Below, piece by piece: positions 56,691 to 64,000 of a DNA stretch of 64,000 nucleotides (position 1 is the first letter of the stretch; every line of letters begins with the position of its first letter). The position numbers were made by a program, and so were the translations under genes. Under the pieces are notes generated by a model, which saw only the letters and a program-made list of their open reading frames with translations, was not told where the DNA came from and made no database searches. The stretch comes from Verrucomicrobiales bacterium. Lineage in GTDB: Bacteria; Verrucomicrobiota; Verrucomicrobiia; Verrucomicrobiales; DEV007. The stretch lies in contig JARGPJ010000004.1 in NCBI GenBank assembly GCA_029212615.1, positions 310,001 to 374,000 on the forward strand, written 5' to 3'.

Positions 56691-57737
56691 ATGTCTATTC
56701 CGCTCGCGACCTACGTTCACCACCTCGACCCCTTTGCGATCCAGTTTACCGAAACCTTCGGGATTCGTTGGTATGGATTGGCTTATGTGGGGGGATTCTT
56801 CGCTGCGTTTTTATTACTGCGCTGGTTTGTCAAGCTGGGCGCTTCGGAGCTGAAGGAAGAGCAAGTCGGCGATTTTGTGACAATCGTGGCCCTTCTCGGG
56901 ACGATGCTGGGCGGGCGCCTCGGCTATATGCTGCTTTATAATTTCGGGGAACTGGCGGCCAATCCGCTCAGCTTCTTTGACTTCCTCGGCGGGGGAATGT
57001 CGAGTCACGGGGGAATTGCCGGGATGTGTCTCGCAGCGTGGGGATACGCGCGTTATACGAAAAAATCCTGGCTTGGACTTGGTGATAACCTCGTGGTGGT
57101 GGCGCCCCTCGGTGTTTTCTTCGGACGCATCGCCAATTTCATCAATGGCGAGCTCTTCGGCCGACCCACGGAGAGTTCGTGGGCGATGAAGTTTCCGGAC
57201 GAGTTACATGAACTCAAAGCGACTCCGGGCGGGGGCAGGGACTGGGTCTTCTCGACCGAGAGCCTTCGGGAGCTGGCGGCAAAAGGGAAAGACCTCGTGC
57301 CCGATCTCGGTGCAAAAGTGGATCACGCGGTATCTGCCGCGATCGCAAGCGGTCAGAATGCCCATTTTGCGGTGGTGGATTTGATCACTGAAGCCTCGCG
57401 CGAGAATGAAGGTTTCCGCGCTCTGCTGGGCGAAATGCTGACTCCCAGGCATCCGTCGCAGTTATACGAGGCGGTGGTGGAAGGCTTGCTTCCTTTTGCT
57501 GTCCTTCTTTTGATTCGTTTGAAGTGGAAGAATCTCTACCACGGAATCATCACGGGCATTTTCTTCATCATCTATGCGATCGGGCGCATTGCGGTAGAGA
57601 ATTTTCGTGAGCCGGACGCTGAACACATCATGGGGCTGACCCGGGGGCAGTTTTATTCGACGTTCATGATCGGGATCGGAATTGCCTTTCTGGCCTTTGC
57701 CTTCGTGAGAAAAAGGCGGAATCAGCTGCCGGCCTAA
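56691..57737 (+). CDS. lgt: Prolipoprotein diacylglyceryl transferase with inserted loop
   Basis: 348 residues, about 55 longer than the E. coli enzyme. Membrane segments and signature GRIANFINGELFGRPTESSW, catalytic His region GGMSSHGGIAGM, RHPSQLYEAVVEG, and GRIAVENFREPD are present. The extra length is an insertion between GRPT and RHPSQ (GGGRDWVFSTESLREL through EGFRALLGEML), a soluble helical stretch in a periplasm-facing loop. It adds diacylglycerol to lipoprotein Cys, the step before LspA, encoded 2.8 kb downstream. Confidence 0.94.
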   Translation: MSIPLATYVHHLDPFAIQFTETFGIRWYGLAYVGGFFAAFLLLRWFVKLGASELKEEQVGDFVTIVALLGTMLGGRLGYMLLYNFGELAANPLSFFDFLGGGMSSHGGIAGMCLAAWGYARYTKKSWLGLGDNLVVVAPLGVFFGRIANFINGELFGRPTESSWAMKFPDELHELKATPGGGRDWVFSTESLRELAAKGKDLVPDLGAKVDHAVSAAIASGQNAHFAVVDLITEASRENEGFRALLGEMLTPRHPSQLYEAVVEGLLPFAVLLLIRLKWKNLYHGIITGIFFIIYAIGRIAVENFREPDAEHIMGLTRGQFYSTFMIGIGIAFLAFAFVRKRRNQLPA

Positions 57738-57817
57738 GATCCTGCGGGGTCTGCCTTCCCCTTTGACCCCCTGCATCGCGGGTGCTACTTTCGGCGCCTT
57801 TCCCACCTGCAATATTT

Positions 57818-60568
57818 ATGAGCGATCAAGACGGCGCGACCAGTTATAAAGCGACCCTGAATCTTCCCGAAACTGATTTCCCCATGCGGGGTGATCTCGT
57901 GAAACGCGAGCCTGCCCGCCTCGAAGGCTGGGAAAAGAGCGAGTTGTACGAAAAGATCATTGCGAAGCGGAAAGCGGCTGACTCCCCGCGATACATTCTT
58001 CATGACGGTCCTCCGTTTGCGAACGGTGATGTTCACATGGGGACGGCTTTAAATAAGGTGCTCAAGGACCTTGTCATGAAGAGTAAATCCATGGCCGGTT
58101 TTGAGTGTCCCTATGTCCCCGGGTGGGATTGTCACGGCCTGCCGATTGAGTTCAAGGTAGTGAAAGAGTCGAAAGGACTCGAACCTGCTGAGATCCGGCG
58201 CCGTTCCGAGGCCTTTGCCCGCGAGTACATCGACATTCAGCGAAAATCATTTCGCCGCCTTGGTGTTCTCGGTGATTGGGACAATCCCTATCTGACTCTT
58301 GCTCCGGAGTATGAGGCTGACATCATTCGTGTCTTTGCGACGCTGGTTGATAAAGGACTGGTCTATCAGTCCAAGAAGCCGGTGCAGTGGAGCTACGGTG
58401 CCCAGACTGCGCTTGCGGAGGCGGAAGTGGAGTATGAAGACGTAAAAGACATTGCGATCTTTGTGAAGTTTCCGCTCGTGACGGGCGAGCATGCCAATGA
58501 CGCCTCCATGGTGATCTGGACGACGACCCCGTGGACCCTCCCGGCGAACCTCGGGATCGCGGTGCACCCCCGTTTCACCTACCTGAAAGGCGAGTTCACC
58601 CATGAAGAGAAAGGGATCACGGAGCGATTTATCATCGTTAAAGAGCTCATCGAAGCCTTCGAAGCAAAGACGGGTTTTGCTCCTTCCGGGGAACTGACCG
58701 AGATCAAAGGGGAAGCGCTTGAGGGAGCAGAGGCGCAGCATCCATTTCTCGATCGAACCTCGAAAGTGATTCTGGCTGAGTTTGTCACGACGGAGACAGG
58801 AACCGGAGCAGTTCACATCGCGCCCGGACACGGTAGCGATGATTACCTTGCCGGACAACAGAATGATCTCGGCCTCCTCTCGCCGGTTGATGACGAAGGG
58901 AATTTCACGGACGAAGTCGGTGTTCCCGAGCTCGTCGGACAACACGTTCACGAATCGAATATTCCCATCATCAAGATCCTGGCCGGAAAAGGTGCGCTGG
59001 TGGGGAAAGAAAAATATCTTCACAGTTACCCGCATTGCTGGCGATCAAAGACGCCTATTATCTTCCGTTCGGTGCCGCAGTTCTTCATTCGTATCAATGA
59101 GTTGCGTGAAACCGCACTCGGCGAAATTGACCGGGTTGAGTGGCTTCCCCATTGGGGTCGCAACCGCATCCACGGAACCGTGGAATCGCGCCCGGACTGG
59201 TGTATCTCACGCCAGCGCACCTGGGGCGTGCCGCTGCCTGTGTTCTATCTTCCGGGTGAGGAGCTTCCTAATATCGATGCTGATCTGGCGCGCCAGGTCG
59301 CGGATGTCACCGAGGAAGGTGGCACGAACCTCTGGTTTGAGCATGACGACGCCTGGTGGGCGGACAAGCTGGGACTCCCTGAAGGGACGCGTCGCTGCAC
59401 CGATACGCTTGATGTCTGGATTGATTCAGGATCAAGCCATGTCGCGGTCATGGATCGCCATCCTGAATTGAGTTGCCCCGCCGATCTCTACCTGGAAGCC
59501 ACGGATCAGCACCGTGGTTGGTTTCAAAGCTCTCTCATGCTGAGCGTTGCGGTTCGTGATGCCGCACCCTACAAAACGGTGATGACTCACGGATTTGTTG
59601 TCGACCAGGATAAGAAAAAGATTTCCAAATCCGCCGCCCAGAAAGCGGGTAAACCGGTCGACGCCGCCTATTTCTACAACAAATACGGGGCCGACATTCT
59701 CCGACTCTGGGTCAGCAGCGTTGACTGGCAGAACGAGGTTCCCTTTGGCGAGGACCTCTTTAAGCAAACCGCGGAGCCATATCGGCGCTTCCGGAATACC
59801 CTTCGTATTCTCCTCGCGAACCTGCATGACTTTGATACGGACAAAGACGCCGTGTCGCCGGCTGAACTGACGCTTGTTGATCGCTGGATCATGGAGCGAC
59901 TCAGTGAGGTGATCACTGAATGCGAGGCGGCCTACGAAGCATTCGAGTTCCGTAAGGTCTTCAATACCCTGAATCAGTTTTGCGCGGTCGATCTCAGCGC
60001 CTTCTATGTCGATATCACAAAGGATCGCATGTATTGCGATGCTCCGGATTCGACCCGCCGCCGTGCCACTCAGACGACGATGCATCAAGTCTTCGAATCG
60101 CTGGTGAAGCTGATTGCTCCGATCCTGGCCTACACCGCTGACGAGGCCTGGGAATTTGCCGGGCACGATACCTCGGTGCATTTGGAAACCTTTCCGGAAG
60201 CGGATGAAGCCTTTGCCGGTAATGCAGCTACCGAAGCGGTTGAGGAGTTGAAGCGCCTTCGTGATCTCGCCCAGGTGGCGATCGATGCCGCCGTGAAAGG
60301 GGAGGCCTTCAAGAAGCGCGAGTGCGCAGCCGTTCAGTTCGCTTTGCCGGCGGATGATCCTGCGCGAACTGTCCTCGAGAATTCGCCCGAAGAAGCCCTG
60401 GAGTTTCTCATGGTATCGAAATTCACGATCGAAGACGCCTCAGGAGAAGCTGCCGCCAGCGTGGTGGTTACCGATGAGGAGGAATGCCCCCGCTGCCGAC
60501 GATCAGTTCCGGTTTCTTCTAAAAGCGGCCTTTGCGTACGATGCGAAGAAGTCATGAACTCTCATTGA
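57818..60568 (+). CDS. ileS: Isoleucyl-tRNA synthetase
   Basis: Start at ATG 57818 (MSDQDGATSYKATLNLPE), 36 bp inside the open frame. 916 residues. HIGH-type motif in PPFANGDVHMGTALNK, editing domain (WTTTPWTLPANLGI, GTGAVHIAPGHG), KMSKS-type KKISKSAAQ, tRNA-binding DALD-like helices, and a C-terminal zinc-finger CPRCRRSVPVSSKSGLCVRC. The gene is followed 10 bp later by lspA, the widespread ileS-lspA pair. Confidence 0.97.
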   Translation: MSDQDGATSYKATLNLPETDFPMRGDLVKREPARLEGWEKSELYEKIIAKRKAADSPRYILHDGPPFANGDVHMGTALNKVLKDLVMKSKSMAGFECPYVPGWDCHGLPIEFKVVKESKGLEPAEIRRRSEAFAREYIDIQRKSFRRLGVLGDWDNPYLTLAPEYEADIIRVFATLVDKGLVYQSKKPVQWSYGAQTALAEAEVEYEDVKDIAIFVKFPLVTGEHANDASMVIWTTTPWTLPANLGIAVHPRFTYLKGEFTHEEKGITERFIIVKELIEAFEAKTGFAPSGELTEIKGEALEGAEAQHPFLDRTSKVILAEFVTTETGTGAVHIAPGHGSDDYLAGQQNDLGLLSPVDDEGNFTDEVGVPELVGQHVHESNIPIIKILAGKGALVGKEKYLHSYPHCWRSKTPIIFRSVPQFFIRINELRETALGEIDRVEWLPHWGRNRIHGTVESRPDWCISRQRTWGVPLPVFYLPGEELPNIDADLARQVADVTEEGGTNLWFEHDDAWWADKLGLPEGTRRCTDTLDVWIDSGSSHVAVMDRHPELSCPADLYLEATDQHRGWFQSSLMLSVAVRDAAPYKTVMTHGFVVDQDKKKISKSAAQKAGKPVDAAYFYNKYGADILRLWVSSVDWQNEVPFGEDLFKQTAEPYRRFRNTLRILLANLHDFDTDKDAVSPAELTLVDRWIMERLSEVITECEAAYEAFEFRKVFNTLNQFCAVDLSAFYVDITKDRMYCDAPDSTRRRATQTTMHQVFESLVKLIAPILAYTADEAWEFAGHDTSVHLETFPEADEAFAGNAATEAVEELKRLRDLAQVAIDAAVKGEAFKKRECAAVQFALPADDPARTVLENSPEEALEFLMVSKFTIEDASGEAAASVVVTDEEECPRCRRSVPVSSKSGLCVRCEEVMNSH

Positions 60569-60578
60569 AGCCTTCCCG

Positions 60579-61085
60579 ATGAAATTGCTTCTCTATATTA
60601 CCCTGCCGCTCTTCATTCTGGATCAGGTCACCAAGGCCTGGATCCTGAAACGTTTCCCCGAGTATCCGTCGCCGGAAGTGATTGAGGTGATCCCGGATTT
60701 TTTCAATCTCGTTCGGGTTCACAACACGGGGATGGCTTTTGGAATGTTCAACGGCAATCCCTATGCAAACTGGATTTTCGGAGCGATTGGAGTGCTTGCG
60801 ATTGCCGGCATCGTCACGCTTTGGCGAAAGAACGCTTTTCCCGATCGGGTGTCGAAAGTTTCCGCCGCGCTGCTCATCAGTGGGATTCTCGGTAATTTCA
60901 CCGACCGGGCCCTTCCCGGTCGCGGCTATGTCGTCGATTTCCTTGATTTTCAGCCTCCCTTTTACGGAAGACTCTTTCCAACTTCAGGAGGGCACTTTCC
61001 TTCTTTCAATGTCGCAGACTCCTGCATTTGTGTCGCTGCTGCCTTGTTGATCATCTCAGCATTTCGTCAGCCAAAGGAGGCATAG
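60579..61085 (+). CDS. lspA: Lipoprotein signal peptidase
   Basis: 168 residues with four hydrophobic segments. Catalytic Asp pair in GILGNFTDRALPGRGYVVDF and FPSFNVADSCICV, plus FNLVRVHNTGMAFGMF. Cleaves signal peptides of diacylglyceryl-prolipoproteins in the inner membrane. Cotranscribed with ileS. Confidence 0.95.
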   Translation: MKLLLYITLPLFILDQVTKAWILKRFPEYPSPEVIEVIPDFFNLVRVHNTGMAFGMFNGNPYANWIFGAIGVLAIAGIVTLWRKNAFPDRVSKVSAALLISGILGNFTDRALPGRGYVVDFLDFQPPFYGRLFPTSGGHFPSFNVADSCICVAAALLIISAFRQPKEA

Positions 61086-61118
61086 CCAAACGTATCCTTT
61101 TGCTCGTAGACTGTTTTC

Positions 61119-61247
61119 ATGAGAATGAAGGGTTTCATCGGTCTCGCGATTGTCTTTGCGATTGGTTTCCTTCTCATCGGGCTGACTAAGTGCGGCTACG
61201 ACAAATTGGAGGAGCTTCAGGAGGCTGAGGCCGTATCCGAAGAGTGA
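61119..61247 (+). CDS. Small single-pass membrane protein (42 residues)
   Basis: A short frame after lspA: MRMKGFIGLAIVFAIGFLLI, then GLTKCGYDKLEELQEAEAVS. One hydrophobic segment (6-22), then Cys25 and an acidic tail. The pattern of a membrane segment followed at once by KCG also opens the OmpA-like protein (LNKCGKP at 28979). Independent evidence is limited to this reading; 33 bp from lspA and 31 bp before the FKBP gene. Confidence 0.55.
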   Translation: MRMKGFIGLAIVFAIGFLLIGLTKCGYDKLEELQEAEAVSEE

Positions 61248-61278
61248 TCCTGTTTTCTCTTTCGTTTTCCCGTTTTCG

Positions 61279-61812
61279 ATGGCAGTTTCGCCGCTCATGA
61301 ACTGCTTTTCCCTCCCTGTTCGCCTCTTGTCAGTTTTCGCAGTGCTCGCTTTCGCTTCCTGTAAGACGAAGGGGCCGGATATCGAATCTCCCACGGTTCG
61401 ACCCTCTGACCCGGGAAGCCTTCAGTCCGGCGGCGCAACCGGAGCGACTGCATCGGAACCGGCCGCGCCGACGGGAATGCAGCGGACTTATTCAGGCCTG
61501 CAGTATCAGGTTATCCGTGCCGGAAGCGGTCCTCGTCCCAGCACTTATAATAAGGTGAAGGTTCACTATCACGGCACCCTCACGAATGGAACCGTCTTCG
61601 ACAGCAGTAAGCAGCGCGGGCAGCCGGCCACCTTTGGAGTCACTCAGGTGATCCCGGGGTGGACTGAGGGGCTTCAGCTCATGCAAAAAGGGGCAAAGTA
61701 TAAGTTCATTATCCCGCCGAACCTTGCCTACGGTCAGCGGGGGGCGCCTCCAAAAATCGGGCCGAATGAGACGCTGATTTTTGAGGTCGAGTTGCTGGAT
61801 ATCCTCTATTGA
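61279..61812 (+). CDS. FKBP-type peptidyl-prolyl cis-trans isomerase lipoprotein
   Basis: 177 residues from ATG 61279 (or 61297). Signal peptide with lipobox-like LAFASC, a linker (SPTVRPSDPGSLQSGGATGA), then one FKBP domain: VKVHYHGTLTNGTVFDSSKQ, VIPGWTEGLQLMQKGAKYKF, YGQRGAPPKIGPNETLIFEV. Anchored in the envelope and probably helps fold exported proteins. Confidence 0.93.
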   Translation: MAVSPLMNCFSLPVRLLSVFAVLAFASCKTKGPDIESPTVRPSDPGSLQSGGATGATASEPAAPTGMQRTYSGLQYQVIRAGSGPRPSTYNKVKVHYHGTLTNGTVFDSSKQRGQPATFGVTQVIPGWTEGLQLMQKGAKYKFIIPPNLAYGQRGAPPKIGPNETLIFEVELLDILY

Positions 61813-61900
61813 ATTTGAAGTCGCTCGTTTGCGGCAACGATAAATGTTTGCGTCACCTCGCTGAATATTCTATTTCGATAGGAAGCGAATCTATTTTCCG

Positions 61901-62206
61901 ATGACACGACCTCTCGTTTTTCTTCTTTTCGGGGCCTTTGCCCTCCAGCTTTCGGTGACTCCTGTTCAAGCCGGTCGCTTTAGCAAATGTGAATGTGTGG
62001 GTGACTACCAGCCGCCCCGCGGCGTCGTGAAGTGGTACACTGTGAAGAAGAAAAAGGAGTGGGAGTATCGTCATCACTGCCTTCCCTGCGGGCGCAAAAT
62101 TCCCTACAAAGTGCAGGTCATCACCTATGTGGACCGATACTCTGACGGGACGAAGCGCACCTGGAAGTGCGATGTTGCCGGTTCAGAAGTGACGCTCGGT
62201 AAGTGA
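61901..62206 (+). CDS. Small secreted Cys-containing protein of unknown function
   Basis: 101 residues. Signal peptide MTRPLVFLLFGAFALQLSVT then PVQAGR; mature part has CEC, CLPC and one further Cys, with a basic Lys-rich stretch (KKKKEWEYRHH). May bind metal or form disulfides. No family recognised. Independent transcription unit judging by 88-bp gap and orientation. Confidence 0.7.
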   Translation: MTRPLVFLLFGAFALQLSVTPVQAGRFSKCECVGDYQPPRGVVKWYTVKKKKEWEYRHHCLPCGRKIPYKVQVITYVDRYSDGTKRTWKCDVAGSEVTLGK

Positions 62207-62269
62207 TTTTGATGTGACGGAAACGGCTTGAGCCCGAGTGCTTGTTCGTTAATCGGGAATTTCGGGCAC

Positions 62270-62295
62270 AAAAAAACCCTGCCGTAGCAGGGTTT
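62270..62295 (-). terminator. Rho-independent terminator of rpsT
   Basis: On the minus strand AACCCTGC, loop TACG, GCAGGGTT then TTTTT: an 8-bp stem with a T run, about 60 nt after the rpsT stop codon. Confidence 0.88.
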
Positions 62296-62305
62296 CGTGA
62301 AATTC

Positions 62306-62336
62306 AACAGGGCCAGGTCATTGACCTGACAGGGTT
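62306..62336. repeat. 31-bp post-stop hairpin element, copy 2
   Basis: Starts AACAGGG and ends ACCTGACAGGGTT; 27 of 31 positions match the copy at 4232-4262. Internal palindrome CAGGTCATTGACCTG. Lies 17 nt beyond the rpsT stop, as copy 1 lies 16 nt beyond the pdhA stop, and immediately before the terminator. Confidence 0.75.
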
Positions 62337-62353
62337 GGATGACATTAAGAGAC

Positions 62354-62617
62354 TTAAGCAGACTTGGGAAGAAGGGCTGCAGTGCGGCTTTTGAGACGGC
62401 TTGCTGTCTTCTTATGGAAGGTTCCCTTCTTGGCAGCCTTGTCAGCAGCGGAAGCAAATTTGTTGTAGGCTTCCTGAGCTTTCTTCGTATCACCAGCTTC
62501 CGCAGCCTCGCTCACTTCCTTGCGGAGAAGTTTAACGCGGGTCTTGAGAATACGGTTACGAGCGGTCTCTCTCTCTGTTTTACGGACGCGCTTGCGAGCT
62601 GATCTTGTGTTGGCCAT
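62354..62617 (-). CDS. rpsT: 30S ribosomal protein S20
   Basis: 87 residues, typical. Opens MANTRSARKRVRKTERETAR, basic and helical throughout, with the family's AADKAAKKGTFHKKTASRLK near the C-terminus. Binds 16S rRNA in the 30S body. Confidence 0.96.
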   Translation of the reverse strand: MANTRSARKRVRKTERETARNRILKTRVKLLRKEVSEAAEAGDTKKAQEAYNKFASAADKAAKKGTFHKKTASRLKSRTAALLPKSA

Positions 62618-62677
62618 CTGTTCGAATTGTTTCGGTCAATTAATAGGGCGCGGAACATACCTGTTTCCCGCGTAACG

Positions 62678-63469
62678 TCAAGGGTTAACTACAGGGGCGG
62701 CGGTTTCAATGTATCCACGGTCCCATCCCTGCCCTGAAAGCACGTCCACACCGGTGGAGGAATGATCCACCGGATTCAGTACCGGCAGGGTTGCGAGGGT
62801 CGCCTGAGACTCCATGACCGGAAGTGTTGCAGGCGGGTCGACGGGAGGGAGGGCCTGGATCGTGGCCTTGCGGGCTGCTTCCGCTTTCGCCTCATCCCGC
62901 CAGAGCCCTTTTCGAACCACAAAGACCTTTGATCCCACGCCCACTTTGGAATGGAGATCAATGACATCGCGTGATTTCATGCGAACGCATCCGTAGCTCG
63001 AGGCTTTACCGACGCTGTTCTCCGCTGCGGTTCCATGAATGTAAATACAGCGGGAGTAGGTATTCTTGTTCTTCGGTTCCAAACCGTTGAGCCAGAGGAT
63101 CCGGGAAACGATAGGATCGCGTCCGGGGGAATTAGGCTTAATGACCTCGCCGGTCCACTTTCGGCTCTTAAAGACGGCTCCAGCAGGTTTTCCCTGACCG
63201 ATTTTTTCGGCGACTTCCATTTTTCCGAGAGGGGTGCGGTAGCTGCCCTTCTCGTCTCCGAGGCCGAATTTCGAGGTGGAAATGGGATAAGTTTTAATGA
63301 GCTTGCCCTGCCGGTAGAGAGCCATTTTCTGCTGAGGCACGGAAACTTCCATGACATGTAGATCGTCACGTTTGGCGCTGGTTTGCACGGCACAGCTGGT
63401 TGAAAAGAGGCAAAGGCCCAAGAGGCTTGCCATCGTCGCCAACGATAAGGAGCAGGATACAGGATTCAT
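62678..63469 (-). CDS. L,D-transpeptidase (YkuD) lipoprotein
   Basis: 263 residues. Signal peptide with lipobox-like STSCAVQ (Cys about 26), then YkuD domain with VSVPQQKMALYRQGKLIKTY, IHGTAAENSVGKASSYGCVR carrying the catalytic His and Cys, and a Pro-rich tail (ALPPVDPPATLPVMESQATL). It makes 3-3 cross-links or attaches proteins to peptidoglycan. The tail suggests a wall-spanning anchor. Confidence 0.92.
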   Translation of the reverse strand: MNPVSCSLSLATMASLLGLCLFSTSCAVQTSAKRDDLHVMEVSVPQQKMALYRQGKLIKTYPISTSKFGLGDEKGSYRTPLGKMEVAEKIGQGKPAGAVFKSRKWTGEVIKPNSPGRDPIVSRILWLNGLEPKNKNTYSRCIYIHGTAAENSVGKASSYGCVRMKSRDVIDLHSKVGVGSKVFVVRKGLWRDEAKAEAARKATIQALPPVDPPATLPVMESQATLATLPVLNPVDHSSTGVDVLSGQGWDRGYIETAAPVVNP

Positions 63470-63681
63470 CGGGATTTGAGGATATAACGTTATTTCGGGG
63501 TTCTATCTTAGAACTCCGATAACATTCCCGATTGGCTGATTTCCAGAGAGTGAGTGGCTGGAATGAGATTTCTCTCATATGTAATATCAACCTAAATTAA
63601 CAAAATACAAATTTCTAGCATTCTTTTCTGCCGGATTTAGTTTTCGTTCGTCTTATTAGAGACTCCTTTCCTGAGGTTCCT

Positions 63682-64000
63682 ATGCGCCGTTCTCCACTTT
63701 CTTTCTGCACTCTTTCCACGATCCTGCTTCTCGCTCTCTGTCCTGTTTGGCCATTGTCGGCTCAGGACATTCCGGATGAGCTGTTAGAGGATGAGCATGT
63801 TCGTGAGGAATTCGGAGTGAATAAGTTCACCACTCCGTCGATCAAAAAGATCTTCGCGGATCTGCAGAAGCTCAGGCCTCTTCCCTACGATGAGCTGAAG
63901 CGTGTCATGCCGGAACAGCCGCCGAAGGATCGAACCCATCTCGCGATCACGGTGGGGCTGCTTCTTGCGGATGGTTTCTTTGCGGTCGAGGCGGAACAGT
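63682..64000 (+). CDS. Secreted protein, partial (5' part, runs off window)
   Basis: From ATG 63682 the frame stays open to the end of the window (106 codons). Signal peptide FCTLSTILLLALCPVWPLSA then mature DIPDELLEDEHVREEFGVNK, followed by TTPSIKKIFADLQKLRPLPY. No domain recognised. It is preceded by 212 bp with no gene (63470-63681), AT-rich, which should hold its promoter and that of the divergent L,D-transpeptidase. Confidence 0.75.
   Translation, partial: MRRSPLSFCTLSTILLLALCPVWPLSAQDIPDELLEDEHVREEFGVNKFTTPSIKKIFADLQKLRPLPYDELKRVMPEQPPKDRTHLAITVGLLLADGFFAVEAEQ

Overview
The window looks like the chromosome of a Gram-negative bacterium: it encodes Lgt, LspA, lipoproteins, an OmpA-type protein, an outer-membrane barrel and sigma-54 machinery. 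The overall flavour of the proteins (secreted, Ser/Arg/Tyr-rich or Cys-rich small proteins, a PDH operon of bacterial E1-alpha/E1-beta type, GlnB next to an NtrC-like regulator) suggests the PVC group, probably Verrucomicrobiota. That placement is inference from protein resemblance only. No insertion sequence, prophage or CRISPR array was found.

Layout. 1-353: end of a phospholipase D-like gene. 410-5364 (minus): pyruvate dehydrogenase operon pdhA-pdhB-pdhC-lpdA. 5481-10664 (plus): mnmG, with two parS-like palindromes, then a secreted protein, nadC, birA and a small histidine kinase. 10661-12620: NtrC-type regulator (minus) divergent from glnB (plus), with a candidate sigma-54 promoter and phased half-sites between them. 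12698-23278: housekeeping genes (serS, a UbiA-like membrane protein, manC, ruvX, a beta-hydroxyacid-dehydrogenase-like gene, ygfZ, a highly expressed-looking outer-membrane protein behind a good sigma-54 promoter, priA, comM). 23279-26063: a decay zone holding a broken secreted-protein gene, an unrecognised membrane protein and a degraded second copy of part of comM. 26064-33821: a secreted protein, tRNA-Leu with the unusual anticodon AAG, purU, hisS, an OmpA-like protein and a sucC-sucD-gltA set. 56691-64000: lgt, ileS, lspA, FKBP, rpsT, an L,D-transpeptidase and the start of a secreted protein.

The striking region is 33889-56419: about 22.5 kb with every gene on the minus strand. Its downstream end is the known carboxylase module: two DUF1989 proteins (carboxyguanidine deiminase subunits), a biotin carboxylase annotated as urea carboxylase that in this context is probably guanidine carboxylase, and allophanate hydrolase. 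Upstream lie genes not part of that core pathway: two Rieske oxygenases, two glutamine-synthetase-like ligases, two SUMF1-domain proteins lacking formylglycine-generating-enzyme cysteines, a CE4 polysaccharide-deacetylase-like amidohydrolase, a creatininase-family amidohydrolase, a TIM-barrel isomerase, two substrate-binding protein/permease pairs with one ATPase, and a NikR-family repressor that has lost the nickel-binding loop. I read this as an extended system that imports N-substituted guanidines or related lactams/amides, trims them oxidatively to guanidine, and funnels nitrogen to ammonia and glutamate-derived amides.

Regulation visible in the sequence supports a nitrogen role. A near-consensus sigma-54 promoter (56517-56532, minus strand) sits before the first gene of the cluster, followed by two GTATTAC boxes; the same box (GTAWTAC) occurs as an inverted pair just upstream of the NikR-like gene. 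Two more sigma-54-like promoters lie before glnB and before the outer-membrane protein gene.
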